Shown here in pieces: positions 24,845-34,542 of a stretch of 64,000 nucleotides of DNA. The translations under genes and the position numbers were made by a program. The notes under the pieces are model-generated. The model ran no database searches. It saw nothing but the letters and a program-made list of their open reading frames with translations, and was not told the origin of the DNA. The stretch is from JAICXG01 sp036494545 (GTDB taxonomy: Bacteria > Verrucomicrobiota > Verrucomicrobiia > Chthoniobacterales > UBA10450): assembly GCA_036494545.1 (NCBI GenBank), contig DASXOB010000006.1, positions 1 to 64,000 on the forward strand, written 5' to 3'. How positions within the stretch are numbered: the first letter of the stretch is position 1; every line of letters begins with the position of its first letter.

Positions 24845-27388
24845 ATGAAATCGCCTAACGACATTACCGCTTACCTCACTCCGCCGACTAATCGCCTCTA
24901 CTCGCAAACTGAGCGCGCGACTGATTCTGCTTCCGACCGACTTAATGGAAATGGCTCCCTCGGGCTAGAACCCATTCAGCAACTGTTCGTCAGGAGGAGC
25001 ACCAGGCCCAGCCCGTTCATCTACGCCATCCTGCCAAACGGCGATCTGATTTGGTATCGTCACCTCGGACGGGAAGACGGCACTTTTCGATGGGAGGGCG
25101 GGAAGAAAGTCGGCACCGGATGGGCCGGCTTCGAGCACGTATTCTCCGGCGGTGATGGGATTATCTATGCCATTGATCCGATCAGCGCAAAGGCCGTGAA
25201 TGACGTTCCCGGGATCCCGAGCCGCCTATCCGGTGGCAATCTATGGTGGTATCGCCACGTAGGACGCGAAGATGGTAGTTTCCGATGGGAAGGGCCAAAA
25301 ATGGTCGGCACGGGATGGGCCGGTTTGGAACACGTCTTCTCTGGTGGTGACGGGATTATCTATGCCGTCGATCCGGTGACAGACCTTTCCAAACACGTCC
25401 CCGGCAGAACCAACATAGCGTCTGGCGGCAACCTAAAGTGGTATCGCCATGTAGGACACGAAGACGGTAGCTTTCGATGGGAAGGGCCAAAGACGGTCGG
25501 CACGGGATGGGCCGGTTTCCCTCATCTTTTCTCGGGAGGCGATGGAATCATCTACGTCGTGACTCCGCTCGCAGACCATTCCCATGCCGTGCCTGGAAGA
25601 GAGAACATCGCATCTGGCGGCGACCTAAGGTGGTATCGTCACCTCGGGCGAGAGGATGGAAGCTTCAAGTGGGAAGGGCCGAATAAAGTTGGAACTGGAT
25701 GGGCCAGCCTTCAGCATATTTTCTCGGGTGGCGACGGGGTTATTTACGGCATCGATCCTGTCACAGACCTATCTAATTTCCTGCCCGGAAGGTCAAACCT
25801 TGTATCCGGAGGCGACCTAAGATGGTATCGCCATCTTGGGCGTGACGATGGTAGCTTCCGATGGGATGGACCCAGGCAAGTAGGAAGAGGCTGGGGTAAC
25901 CTGCAAGGAGTCTTTTCTGGTGGCAGGGATGTTCTCGCAGATGTGAACCAGGTCCGGTGTTGTGGCGTTCCCGATCCCAGCGGGAGCGGCATCCATATCA
26001 CAACCTATGGCTCGGTCGGCGGGCGATGGAGTCATGGTAACCTTAGGTACATCGTGGATATCGAAGACTCCGGCCTTACTCAGGCCTATGTTGATGGAGT
26101 TATGGCGCAGGCCTTCATGCAATGGCAAAACGTTGCGCCTTTCTTTTCCTTTATAGCAGTATCCGGCAAGGCTGACATCTTTATCCAATTTGGCGGCTCT
26201 TTGCTCGAGCCCGAGCTGGGCGAACCCGGCGTGTTAGGCGTTGGACATTACCCGCCGGACGGCCGCTTATCCTTCCGGGAAAATATATGGGACATGAGCC
26301 CAGCTTCCCGGCAATCGCTCTTCGCTGTAGCGCTGCATGAGATAGGACATGTCCTCGGGCTCGGACATTCCGACAGTCGCGCTTCCATTATGTATCCCTA
26401 TAAGATGCCAAACGATCTCGACGCAGAGACAATCCAAGCCATTAATGACTTATATGGCTGGCAGCCGCAAAGGCCTTTCGACGACCGAGCCTCAACCAAC
26501 GCTCCCTCGCTTGCTGTCGCCGGTACCACTTCGCTGGTCGGCAACACCTCCCGAGTCTATATGGCTTGGAGGGGAAGCTATGATGACGATTCGGTTTACT
26601 GGTCTTTTCTCGAGGGAGATCAATGGTCGTCGCAAAGCTCGATCCCGGGCATTGGCTCTCTAAACGGACCAGCCCTGGCGACCGGCTTTAGTAACGGGGA
26701 GACAACGGGCTTGTTTATGGCCTGGGATGGCGTGCCCGGCGATGACGGGATTTACTTCGCGCAGAATGCAGATCCTGCCTTCCAAGATTGGACAGACCAA
26801 AGCCCGGTCCCGGGAGTCGGGACGAGCGCGAGGCCAGCCCTGGCAATGTTCAACGGCCAAATGCATATGGCGTGGAAGGGAGTGGATGGTGACTCGACTA
26901 TCTATTGGTCACGCTTTGATGGGAGTAACTGGACACCGCAGAGGCCTATCTTCGGCCGCGGGACATCCCGTGGCCCCGCGCTCGCGGCACTAGGCAACCG
27001 TCTTTACATGTTCTGGAAAGGCATCGACGGAGATAGCGACGCCTACTTTGCCTGGATGGACGATCAACCCAACGCCATTTGGCAGGTGCAACAGAAGATC
27101 GCCTACAATACGGTTGAAGCCGAAGGTATCGGTTCCGAGACCATTGGCACAAGCGCTCAGTTAGTCGCAACTACCCGTGGAGACACGATCGTCCTGGCTT
27201 GGAAAGGAGCGCGTGATGACAGTGGGATCTACTTTAGTCGCCTGCGCAATGATGAATGGTCGGGACAAATAAACGTTCCGAATATTGGGTCCGCTGCCGG
27301 ACCAGCATTAGCCAGTTTCAACGGCAGATTGGAACTCGCCTGGAGAGGCATTCATGATACCAACCTCTACTTCTCCTGGCTGGGATAG
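24845..27388 (+). CDS. Tachylectin-2-like / matrixin metalloprotease / beta-propeller lectin fusion
   Basis: The 847-residue protein has three parts. Residues 55-370 are five near-identical tachylectin-2-type repeats (WYRHLGREDGSFRWEGP, GTGWAGLEHVFSGGDGIIYA). About 385-535 is a matrixin-type zinc metalloprotease with H498 in HEIGHVLGLGH and the downstream Met-turn SIMYPY. About 545-847 is a second repeat region (AWKGxxxDxxIY units about 50-60 residues apart) resembling a sugar-binding propeller. Tachylectin-2 binds GlcNAc/GalNAc glycans; matrixins cleave proteins. The start MKSPNDITAYL has no signal peptide or lipobox, odd for a lectin-protease. It diverges from the frameshifted regulator across 112 bases, so that regulator may once have controlled it. 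Confidence 0.85.
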   Translation: MKSPNDITAYLTPPTNRLYSQTERATDSASDRLNGNGSLGLEPIQQLFVRRSTRPSPFIYAILPNGDLIWYRHLGREDGTFRWEGGKKVGTGWAGFEHVFSGGDGIIYAIDPISAKAVNDVPGIPSRLSGGNLWWYRHVGREDGSFRWEGPKMVGTGWAGLEHVFSGGDGIIYAVDPVTDLSKHVPGRTNIASGGNLKWYRHVGHEDGSFRWEGPKTVGTGWAGFPHLFSGGDGIIYVVTPLADHSHAVPGRENIASGGDLRWYRHLGREDGSFKWEGPNKVGTGWASLQHIFSGGDGVIYGIDPVTDLSNFLPGRSNLVSGGDLRWYRHLGRDDGSFRWDGPRQVGRGWGNLQGVFSGGRDVLADVNQVRCCGVPDPSGSGIHITTYGSVGGRWSHGNLRYIVDIEDSGLTQAYVDGVMAQAFMQWQNVAPFFSFIAVSGKADIFIQFGGSLLEPELGEPGVLGVGHYPPDGRLSFRENIWDMSPASRQSLFAVALHEIGHVLGLGHSDSRASIMYPYKMPNDLDAETIQAINDLYGWQPQRPFDDRASTNAPSLAVAGTTSLVGNTSRVYMAWRGSYDDDSVYWSFLEGDQWSSQSSIPGIGSLNGPALATGFSNGETTGLFMAWDGVPGDDGIYFAQNADPAFQDWTDQSPVPGVGTSARPALAMFNGQMHMAWKGVDGDSTIYWSRFDGSNWTPQRPIFGRGTSRGPALAALGNRLYMFWKGIDGDSDAYFAWMDDQPNAIWQVQQKIAYNTVEAEGIGSETIGTSAQLVATTRGDTIVLAWKGARDDSGIYFSRLRNDEWSGQINVPNIGSAAGPALASFNGRLELAWRGIHDTNLYFSWLG
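25052..25930 (+). repeat. Five tandem DNA repeats of about 192 bases (tachylectin units)
   Basis: TGGTATCG begins each unit at 25052, 25247, 25439, 25631 and 25823, spaced 195, 192, 192 and 192 bases. Long stretches are nearly identical between units, indicating recent duplication or gene conversion within the lectin part of the gene. Confidence 0.85.
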
Positions 27389-27470
27389 GGGACGTTCCAG
27401 GATTGGACTCCAAATGTCAAAAGGTCCGAGAGATGAAATCTGCAAGTAGACGGCTTGGCCATCGACTCAC

Positions 27471-28793
27471 TCACCTCGGCACATACACTGCATAACCGCG
27501 CGGTGGCGCCCAGAGATCGACCCAGCCTGACTCGTTAGTCCATTTCTCCTCCGGCACGCCGAGGTCGTCGCGCCCGCGCCAGGCGGCGGGTACGAGCTGT
27601 GTGTTGTTCCACTGTGTCTGGACTGTCGTGCCGTTCCAACTGCTGCGATTATTCAAAACAAAGGTTAGCCCGCTCTGATCGCCGAGGCCCGAACGTTGCA
27701 TGACGTAGAGGTCGTCGTCGACGAAGAGCACTCGCGTCGAGCCGGCGGCATTTTGTTCGTGAACCTGGATGAGTGCGTTAATGCCGCTTTGATTGTCCGG
27801 CTGGGCAAGGTCCCAGTTGAAGTAGTCCTGCCAGAAGATACATGGGTAACCTTCGTGCGTGAGAATGAAGGCATATGCCAGCATCTTATCGCTAATGATA
27901 GGGCTGTCGCGCACAACGTCGTGGTTCTCCACAAAGGTGACGGCTTGAGCCGGCCGGTCCCACACTAGCACTCCAGGCTGGGCGAGATTGCGGAGACTGA
28001 AACCATAGCTGTCGCACAAATCGCGCAGCCGCCAGCGGAGCGGAAAGTCAAAAGCCCCGACTGGATTGTCCGACCACGCATTCGTTTCATCGAGCCAATC
28101 ATCAATCGTGCGTTCGCTGTCCCAGCATTCGCCAACTGCATACGGCTTGAAAGGGGCATTGTCCCGCAGCGCACGCAGCTCCTGAATCGACCGGACCATC
28201 CAGCCGCCGTAACCTTTCACCATGTCGTAACGGAATCCGTCGAAACCGACTTCTTCCAGGAGCCAGCGGGCATAATTGATAAGCTCGGAATAGACTCCTG
28301 GCGTGCGATGACAGAGGTCCGGCATGTCGCCAAAGGTGGCACCGTCCCATGTCTCGTACCTGCTCGGATGAAAGCAGGTCCAGTCGCGGGCGAATTTTCC
28401 GCTCTTAGGCATGAACCGGGTCCATCGCGATATGCCATCGGATGGATTTACTTCCTGGGCGTCAGCGCCACTGTTATGATTGATCACCAGATCGGCATAC
28501 ACTTGGAGGCCCTGGGCGTGAGCGGATTGGATCAGGTCCAATAACTCGGCTTTGGAGCCAAACCATGTGGGCACGCCACCCTTTTGCTCGAACTCGCCCA
28601 AGTCGTAGTAGTCATAAGGATCGTAGCCCATCGAGTTCCATTCAGCCGCTTTGTTGGCAGGCGGAAGCCACAGAGCTGTAAAACCTGCCTGCCTGATTAG
28701 CGGCAGTTTGGATTTAACAAAGTTCCACCACTGATGCTCACAGTCTTCCGCTTCGGGACAGTTCCAATAAAAAGCCTGTAGTATCGCACTCAT
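27471..28793 (-). CDS. GH13 alpha-amylase, no export signal
   Basis: The 440-residue enzyme hydrolyses alpha-1,4 glucans. The GH13 conserved regions are DLVINH (103-106 area), GFDGFRYD with nucleophile D190, AVGECWD with acid/base E222 and FVENHD with D292. A C-terminal beta domain (WRGRDDLGVPEEKW onward) closes the chain. It begins MSAILQAFYWNC, directly at the barrel, so it is probably cytoplasmic and acts on glycogen or maltodextrins rather than external starch. It is convergent with the lectin-metalloprotease gene, and the two are separated by about 80 bases. No maltose transport or glycogen genes are nearby. Confidence 0.92.
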   Translation of the reverse strand: MSAILQAFYWNCPEAEDCEHQWWNFVKSKLPLIRQAGFTALWLPPANKAAEWNSMGYDPYDYYDLGEFEQKGGVPTWFGSKAELLDLIQSAHAQGLQVYADLVINHNSGADAQEVNPSDGISRWTRFMPKSGKFARDWTCFHPSRYETWDGATFGDMPDLCHRTPGVYSELINYARWLLEEVGFDGFRYDMVKGYGGWMVRSIQELRALRDNAPFKPYAVGECWDSERTIDDWLDETNAWSDNPVGAFDFPLRWRLRDLCDSYGFSLRNLAQPGVLVWDRPAQAVTFVENHDVVRDSPIISDKMLAYAFILTHEGYPCIFWQDYFNWDLAQPDNQSGINALIQVHEQNAAGSTRVLFVDDDLYVMQRSGLGDQSGLTFVLNNRSSWNGTTVQTQWNNTQLVPAAWRGRDDLGVPEEKWTNESGWVDLWAPPRGYAVYVPR

Positions 28794-29209
28794 AATCCTC
28801 GTTCGCTTTTGCCTTCAGAAAACCCACCATGCTACACACCAAACCATAACGCGCGTTTTCAACTAAATCGCCGACGTATATTGCGAAGTTTGCCTTTGAA
28901 TCTAATCATTATCTCACTGGTTTCGATGTTGAGCGAAGCATCATAAGCTTGCCCACCAACGGTAACTTCCCTTCGGTGGATCGGTAGAGACCCGTATCTT
29001 TGGTTGACCAAGGTCACGCGCGGCAAAGCCGTAATAACTGTGGAATAGAACGACGGACCTACGAGCGTGCTCTTGGATGAGCGTCCTTTTCGGTAACTCG
29101 ATGCATGACAGGGGTTGGAAACCCTAGCGGTCCCATACCTGTCTCCAATCAGGTCGACTGTTTCAGAACCCGAAATGTTAAAATGTTCTTAGATACGGCA
29201 GGTTGGTGG
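28794..29209. other. 416-base intergenic region, no gene seen
   Basis: It lies between the start of the amylase gene and the end of the transthyretin-domain gene, both on the minus strand, and should hold the amylase promoter. I see no convincing coding frame, RNA gene or long repeat in it. Confidence 0.4.
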
Positions 29210-31042
29210 TCACTTCTTGCAGAAGGTGAGGGAATTTGGGTGTCCAGAATCTTCGATTTCGCCATCCGTAAGCAGCCGGCGCGTGGACAGCGATACTGTG
29301 TAGGAACACGGCGGCCAGGTTGAGATATTCAGAGGCAGTGTCGCTGCGGCGCCGCGAGGAACGTTGCCCGACGGTAGGACTGGCACGGGATTCGGCGTTG
29401 CGGCCGTGGAAATGCCCAGGCTCCACGCGGCCATCAGTTCGTGATCGGCGGTGTACATGATATGCAGATCCGTCGTCAGGCCCGAGCACGGCGTGTTTCC
29501 CATGCCGGTGAACTCGGTCAAGCCAATGTCATTCACGTCGCTCCAGTTGTTAACATAGAGTTTGGTCAATTCATTGGTAAGTGTTGGCGAGGATATGGTC
29601 GGGCCGCCTACGGGTTCGGCTTCAAAGACGATTCTTAGCATCGTGCCATTTTCAGGGCTTGCAGGCGCAACTCCGGGGCCGCTGGACGGTGCGGCGCCGC
29701 CGGGAACCACACTCTCAGAGACGAAGCGTACCAAGGGTCCAGAGAATCCTTGATTGGTCGTCGCTGGGTCCATTGTCACCCATCCGTTTGCATCGGGCAC
29801 GAGCACTGCGGGCGGGATCGGACCCCAAGGGGTTCCGCCGGGTGGCAGGGGCGATGGTGGCGGGGTCGCTCCAGGAGGTGTGGCCCCACTCGGTGCGACA
29901 TAGATGGGCTGGGAAGTGAGAATCGGCCCGGCGCCAAAGACGTCCCACATGATAGGACGCGACCCGACCACGACGGCAATGATATTGGCGGCAGTGACCG
30001 GCTGGAGTCCACCCGAGGTAGGACTTTCATAACGAAAGCGGTAGCGCATGGGATCGCCACCGGAAGGATGCGTGGTGGGACAGTCACCGACGAATTTCAA
30101 GTTCCCGAAAAAGCCATACCCTGGCCCGCCATGGGCGCCGGGAAAGCCAAAGGGCGCCGCATGAGTGGTAAGGCCATCAGTCGCAAAGTTGATGTCTGAA
30201 TAAAGAGCAAAATCGCCGACGCGTGTGAACCAGGCGTGTTTCACCACCGGCGCTTCCTTCACGCACAGATCCACACAGAAGCACGTGCCGATGTTTTCGC
30301 GGCCCGGCGTGCGGCCCTGGCTGGGCGGCTCGTTGAGTAACACGTCGCCCGAAGCCGATTCGATTCGGAAATAGACATCTGGTCCGCCGAAAAGCTCTAC
30401 GTTGATCCATGTGCCGCGACGGAAATTGGCGCCAAGATAATCGATGCGGAAGTTTCCGTTGGCATCGGTCACTCCAAATCCCAGCGGATCATCCGCCAGC
30501 CAGTCGCGATCGAATCCCAACACTTTGACGCCGACCGCCGGCTCTCCAGTGGCGCAGACGGTCACGCGGCCGCAAATGACCCACGCATCAAACAACGATC
30601 GAATGTAACACCAGAAGCGCTGTGGCAGACAATAATCCCAGGCGGCAACCAAACTCGATTCCCGCTCGCGCCATTGTGGCTGCACGGTCGTGATCGTGAA
30701 CTGCACCGGGCCCTTGGGCGGCGGTTCTGGGAGGCGGCGTGGCACCGTGGCGCAGTAAACATCCACCTCAAACGCCTCACCCTCGTATTTTGTTTCCTTG
30801 CCCAGTTCCGCCGTAAAATTGCCGGCGTCATCGGTCTCGAATTCGCCCAGGAGCGATTTTTCTTTCGCGCGGAGTTGTTCAGCGTTGAGCACGGCAAAGG
30901 TATCCTTGGGCTCAGCCACCGCGAGGCGGGTTGCGTTCTGCTCTGGCCGCAGGCGATAGAGCCGCACCTTGATTTTCGCCAATGGTTCAAAACACTCGTT
31001 ACAGAGGTAGCCGCAGAGACGGCCTTTGAAAGTGTAGTTCAT
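29210..31042 (-). CDS. Uncharacterised 610-residue protein with transthyretin/carboxypeptidase-regulatory-like domain
   Basis: The start ATG 31042 has a good AAGGAAG ribosome site. Two beta domains are visible. The first (about 5-110) begins with a cysteine-bearing YTFKGRLCGYLCNECFEP and runs into EFETDDAGNFTAEL. The second (about 155-250: ICGRVTVCATGEPAVGVKVLGF, VTDANGNFRIDYLG) is a transthyretin/CarboxypepD_reg-like fold. The centre has a Pro/Gly-rich linker near 390-420 (ATPPPSPLPPGG). The C-terminal third is beta-rich with paired cysteines. No signal peptide is seen. I do not know a function. It lies near the lectin-metalloprotease gene, which also lacks a signal peptide. Confidence 0.6.
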   Translation of the reverse strand: MNYTFKGRLCGYLCNECFEPLAKIKVRLYRLRPEQNATRLAVAEPKDTFAVLNAEQLRAKEKSLLGEFETDDAGNFTAELGKETKYEGEAFEVDVYCATVPRRLPEPPPKGPVQFTITTVQPQWRERESSLVAAWDYCLPQRFWCYIRSLFDAWVICGRVTVCATGEPAVGVKVLGFDRDWLADDPLGFGVTDANGNFRIDYLGANFRRGTWINVELFGGPDVYFRIESASGDVLLNEPPSQGRTPGRENIGTCFCVDLCVKEAPVVKHAWFTRVGDFALYSDINFATDGLTTHAAPFGFPGAHGGPGYGFFGNLKFVGDCPTTHPSGGDPMRYRFRYESPTSGGLQPVTAANIIAVVVGSRPIMWDVFGAGPILTSQPIYVAPSGATPPGATPPPSPLPPGGTPWGPIPPAVLVPDANGWVTMDPATTNQGFSGPLVRFVSESVVPGGAAPSSGPGVAPASPENGTMLRIVFEAEPVGGPTISSPTLTNELTKLYVNNWSDVNDIGLTEFTGMGNTPCSGLTTDLHIMYTADHELMAAWSLGISTAATPNPVPVLPSGNVPRGAAATLPLNISTWPPCSYTVSLSTRRLLTDGEIEDSGHPNSLTFCKK

Positions 31043-31334
31043 AATCTTCCTTGGTTCTTGTTACGTTTGTTACCGACAATGAATTGCCTGGAGTCGCCTA
31101 ACGGACTTGGCGCTATAGTAGATTTTCGACTCTGTGATTCGTCGCGCTATTGGACCTTAGTCGTACGTGCGGTTGAGAATCGTACTCGAGCCGAATCGCT
31201 GATGGCTTATCGAAGACGAAATGAGCTCGGTAATCGGGACCAGAATGTCCTGATCGTCGGCTTGACACCGGAATTGGTTAGTTATCGAGATACGCCTTCA
31301 ATTCGGCCTGACTCTGGCGCGGACGTTGATCCCC

Positions 31335-31643
31335 ACGGGTCACCGGGGCGTCGACCTTGGTCTCAACGACGATGAAATGGCTTTCGATTATGCATTGGCC
31401 GCAAACAACAACGCGGCAGAAGTGATGGGAAAGGACGAATTGAAGGTCATCGCGACAGAGTTAGTTACGCAGGTCCGCGAAAGCGTCACCATTAATTGGA
31501 CACTTCGTGAAGGCGCCCGCGCAAGAATCAAAGTGTCAGTTAAGCGCAGCCTGCGAAAGGATTACCCACCAGACTTGTAAGAAGAGGCTAGCAAGCTTGT
31601 CCTCGCCCAAGGCGCCTTTCTCCGTAACGAGTGGGCCGCATGA
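31335..31643 (+). pseudogene. Remnant of a type I restriction HsdR C-terminus
   Basis: The frame carries DLGLNDDEMAFDYALAANN, EVMGKDELKVIATELV, VTINWTLREGARARIKVSV and YPPDL. This is the DUF3387/HsdR C-terminal motor-subunit helical region, normally at the end of a protein of about 1000 residues. A TAA at 31578-31580 sits where a Gln codon (CAA) is expected. Reading past it gives EEASKLVLAQ and ends FLRNEWAA before TGA at 31643, so the true C-terminus is still recognisable. A residue is also missing in the RKxGYPPD segment. No hsdM or hsdS is nearby. It is a decayed leftover. Confidence 0.8.
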
Positions 31644-31884
31644 TTGAATGTGTTCGCGCCCGTTCGGTCGAGTAATTGCCAAACTGTGTCAAACACAGAC
31701 ACGTTGTTTTGTGCAATGTTCCATCGCATTGGCCTCTATCATGGTTTCCATTTTGAACGCGCGATCCTCCGGCATGGCCAACCGCTGCATTAACCGTCCC
31801 AAATTCTCGTTGTAGGCCCAATGACTATCTGACTCGAATAGAACTGTGCTATCCGTAGTGAAAGCCGAAGGTAGCTAACAACGC

Positions 31885-34542
31885 TCACTCGGCACGGAGA
31901 GCCTCTGCTGGGCTGAGTTGCGAGGCGCGCCGCGCTGGCAGCCAGCAGGCGACGAGTGCGATGACGATAAGCAGCAAAGTTGTGGCGACCAAGACAGGCA
32001 GACTATTCAGCTGCATCGCGGGATTACGCGCAACGAGAATTCGGCCGACGGCAATGGCGCCGATCAGACCAAGTACAGAACCGAGCAGCGCTAGTTTTAC
32101 TCCCGAAATCAACACGATCCGCGTGATGTCGCGGATGCACGCTCCGAGGGCCATGCGAATGGCGAATTCGTTTGTGCGTTGCGCCATGATGCGGGCGATA
32201 ACGCCGTAAATGCCTAACGATGCCAAACCGAGCCCGAGAACGGCAAACGCGCTTAGCATATCACGCAGGACGGCTAACTGATAGTTGGCGCGGTCGATGG
32301 TAGCATCAGCAGTCTGAAGCTGACGCACCGGCAGATCGGGATCGAGTTCCATCATGACATTGCGAATCGTGTCGATCATCGCGGCGGGCGCTTCACCTGT
32401 GCGCACGGCGAGTTCGTTATAAGTGCGCGGTTCTTGAGCCATCGGTTGATAAAGCTGGAACGTGACGGGACCCGGGTCGGGTAATACCGATTGAACATCC
32501 GCGACCACGCCGACAATCTCGCCCCATTGCAAATCTGTACCGCCGGCTTGCGCGAGGTGATGACCAATCGGGTTTTCGTTAGGGAAGAGCGCGCTGGCCA
32601 TGCTCTGACTCACGATGAACGTCTTGGGCGAACCGGCCATGTCGGCGTCATCAAACAGGCGGCCCGCGAGCAGACGGGTGCCGACGGTTTCGAAATAGCG
32701 CAGGCTGACTGTGTTCACCACCGCGGTTGGTTCATGACCTGGCCGCGGAATGTCGCGTCCCTGAATGAAATACTTGCGCGTGTCTGACCAGTTAAAGAAT
32801 GGCGTGAAAGACGAGACGCTGGCTGACGCGATGCCGGGCACGGACTCGAGCCGTTGTATAATGAGCCGGTGGAACGCGGTGATCTTTGCCGGATGAGAGT
32901 AACGCGCAGGTAGAATTATCGTTCCGGTGACGAGACGCTCTGAATCCCAACCGGCTCGACGATGATTAAGTTCATCGACTCCGCGAATACAAATGGCGGC
33001 GCCGGCAAGCAGAATCATCGCGAGAGCAAACTGGCCGACGATAAGCAGTTGGCGGAATCGGCGGTGACCGCTTCCTCCTGTCATTCCCCGCGCGCCGCTC
33101 TTGAGCGTGTCGTTGACGTTGAGGCGCAAAGCGAACAGCGCTGGCGCAAGGCCGAAAACAATTGCGGTGACGAGCGCCGCGCCGGCGGCCCAACCAAATA
33201 CGCGCCAATCAAATGCGAGGACAAGCCGTTCGCCATTCTCACCCGTAGAACGGACGGAAAGCCAGTCCGCGCCCCACCTGGCCACAACCAGCGCAAAGAG
33301 ACCTCCAGCCACTGCGAGCAAGAGCAATTCGGTAACTACCGGACGCAGCAATTGCATGCGCGAAGCACCGAGTGCGGAGCGCACCGCAAATTCACGCGCC
33401 CGCGATATGGTTCGAGCGAGAAGAAGGTTGGCAAGGTTAGAACAGGCGATGAGTAGTACGAAGCCGGAAAGCGCGATGAGCATTCCCAGCATGGAGCGCG
33501 CGGATTTGCCCTGAATGCTCTCAGCAAGCGGCACGGCATGCCATGCAGTTCCCGCATTGATCTCCGGGAAATCCTTGGCGAGGCGTGCCCCAAAATTGGC
33601 AATAAAGTTTTCCGCCGCTGATCGCGAGACGTTGTCCGCGCGCCGACCGATCAAGCGCAGGATCGTGCTGTGCCGATCGCGTGTCTGTTGATGGTCGAAC
33701 GCAATCGGTCGAAAAAGATTGACCCAGCCGAGATGACGCCAATCGTTGAATGAAGCGGCCAGGACGCCGATGATCTGATGGGGTTCGCCATCGATCCGAA
33801 TGATGCGCCCGACCACATCAGGATCACCACCAAAACGCTTTTGCCAGTAACGTTCGCTCAAGATCACGAGACGATCCTTTCCAGGAAGGTTTTCATCCGG
33901 ACGAAAATCACGTCCGAGCCGAGGTTGAACCGCGAGCGTCGCAAAAAAATTGGGACTGATGCGCAAACCCGATGCCACCTCCGCCATGTGGCCCGGTTCG
34001 GATAAGGTGGCGTCGGAAGGCATATAAGCGGCGATCTGCCCGTAAGTCTGCGACTCGCGTTGCAGATCCAGAAAGTCAGCGGGCGAAACGCGCCCTTTCG
34101 GATTTTGCGGCGTAGCGCGATCGATTGAATCCAGTTGGGCAGCGTTGGGATAAGGAAGCGGTTTCAACACAATCGAATTGAATCCGCTAAACATGACTGT
34201 GTTACCGCCGACGCCGAAACCGAGAGCGACGATTGCCAGCAACGTGAATCCGGGAGTTCGCGCGAGTGAACCCGCAGCAAAGCGGAAGGTGCGCCACAGA
34301 TCGGCCAACTCTGGCGGACGCCACGAATCGCGGATTTCCTCTCGATACGCAGCGACGGCACCAAACTCGCGTTGCGCGAAGAGTTGCGCATCGCGTTCTG
34401 ACAATCCTTCGGCGCGATATTCCGCAATCAGTTGCTGAAGGTGAAACTGCAGCTCGGCATCGAGCGCAGCTTCGTGTTTCTTTCGCCGGAAGATACGACT
34501 GCACGTCGCCCGTAGCCAGCGCCAGCGATCGCGCGGGATCAC
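31885..34542 (-). CDS. ADOP-type MacB/FtsX permease
   Basis: The 885-residue membrane protein starts at GTG 34542, overlapping the PadR stop by 4 bases (GTGA). It has the short N-terminal ADOP segment (RRKKHEAALDAELQFHLQQL, AQREFGAVAAYREEI), a first membrane helix near 90, a large periplasmic MacB-type domain (LKPLPYPNAAQL, GRIIRIDGEPHQIIGV), an FtsX span set (about 370-470), a second periplasmic domain, and a second FtsX set at the C-terminus ending LSPAEALRAE. Such duplicated permeases lack a neighbouring ATPase, as here, and usually sit behind a PadR gene. They are thought to be efflux or lipoprotein/peptide-moving pumps; the substrate is unknown. Confidence 0.9.
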   Translation of the reverse strand: MIPRDRWRWLRATCSRIFRRKKHEAALDAELQFHLQQLIAEYRAEGLSERDAQLFAQREFGAVAAYREEIRDSWRPPELADLWRTFRFAAGSLARTPGFTLLAIVALGFGVGGNTVMFSGFNSIVLKPLPYPNAAQLDSIDRATPQNPKGRVSPADFLDLQRESQTYGQIAAYMPSDATLSEPGHMAEVASGLRISPNFFATLAVQPRLGRDFRPDENLPGKDRLVILSERYWQKRFGGDPDVVGRIIRIDGEPHQIIGVLAASFNDWRHLGWVNLFRPIAFDHQQTRDRHSTILRLIGRRADNVSRSAAENFIANFGARLAKDFPEINAGTAWHAVPLAESIQGKSARSMLGMLIALSGFVLLIACSNLANLLLARTISRAREFAVRSALGASRMQLLRPVVTELLLLAVAGGLFALVVARWGADWLSVRSTGENGERLVLAFDWRVFGWAAGAALVTAIVFGLAPALFALRLNVNDTLKSGARGMTGGSGHRRFRQLLIVGQFALAMILLAGAAICIRGVDELNHRRAGWDSERLVTGTIILPARYSHPAKITAFHRLIIQRLESVPGIASASVSSFTPFFNWSDTRKYFIQGRDIPRPGHEPTAVVNTVSLRYFETVGTRLLAGRLFDDADMAGSPKTFIVSQSMASALFPNENPIGHHLAQAGGTDLQWGEIVGVVADVQSVLPDPGPVTFQLYQPMAQEPRTYNELAVRTGEAPAAMIDTIRNVMMELDPDLPVRQLQTADATIDRANYQLAVLRDMLSAFAVLGLGLASLGIYGVIARIMAQRTNEFAIRMALGACIRDITRIVLISGVKLALLGSVLGLIGAIAVGRILVARNPAMQLNSLPVLVATTLLLIVIALVACWLPARRASQLSPAEALRAE

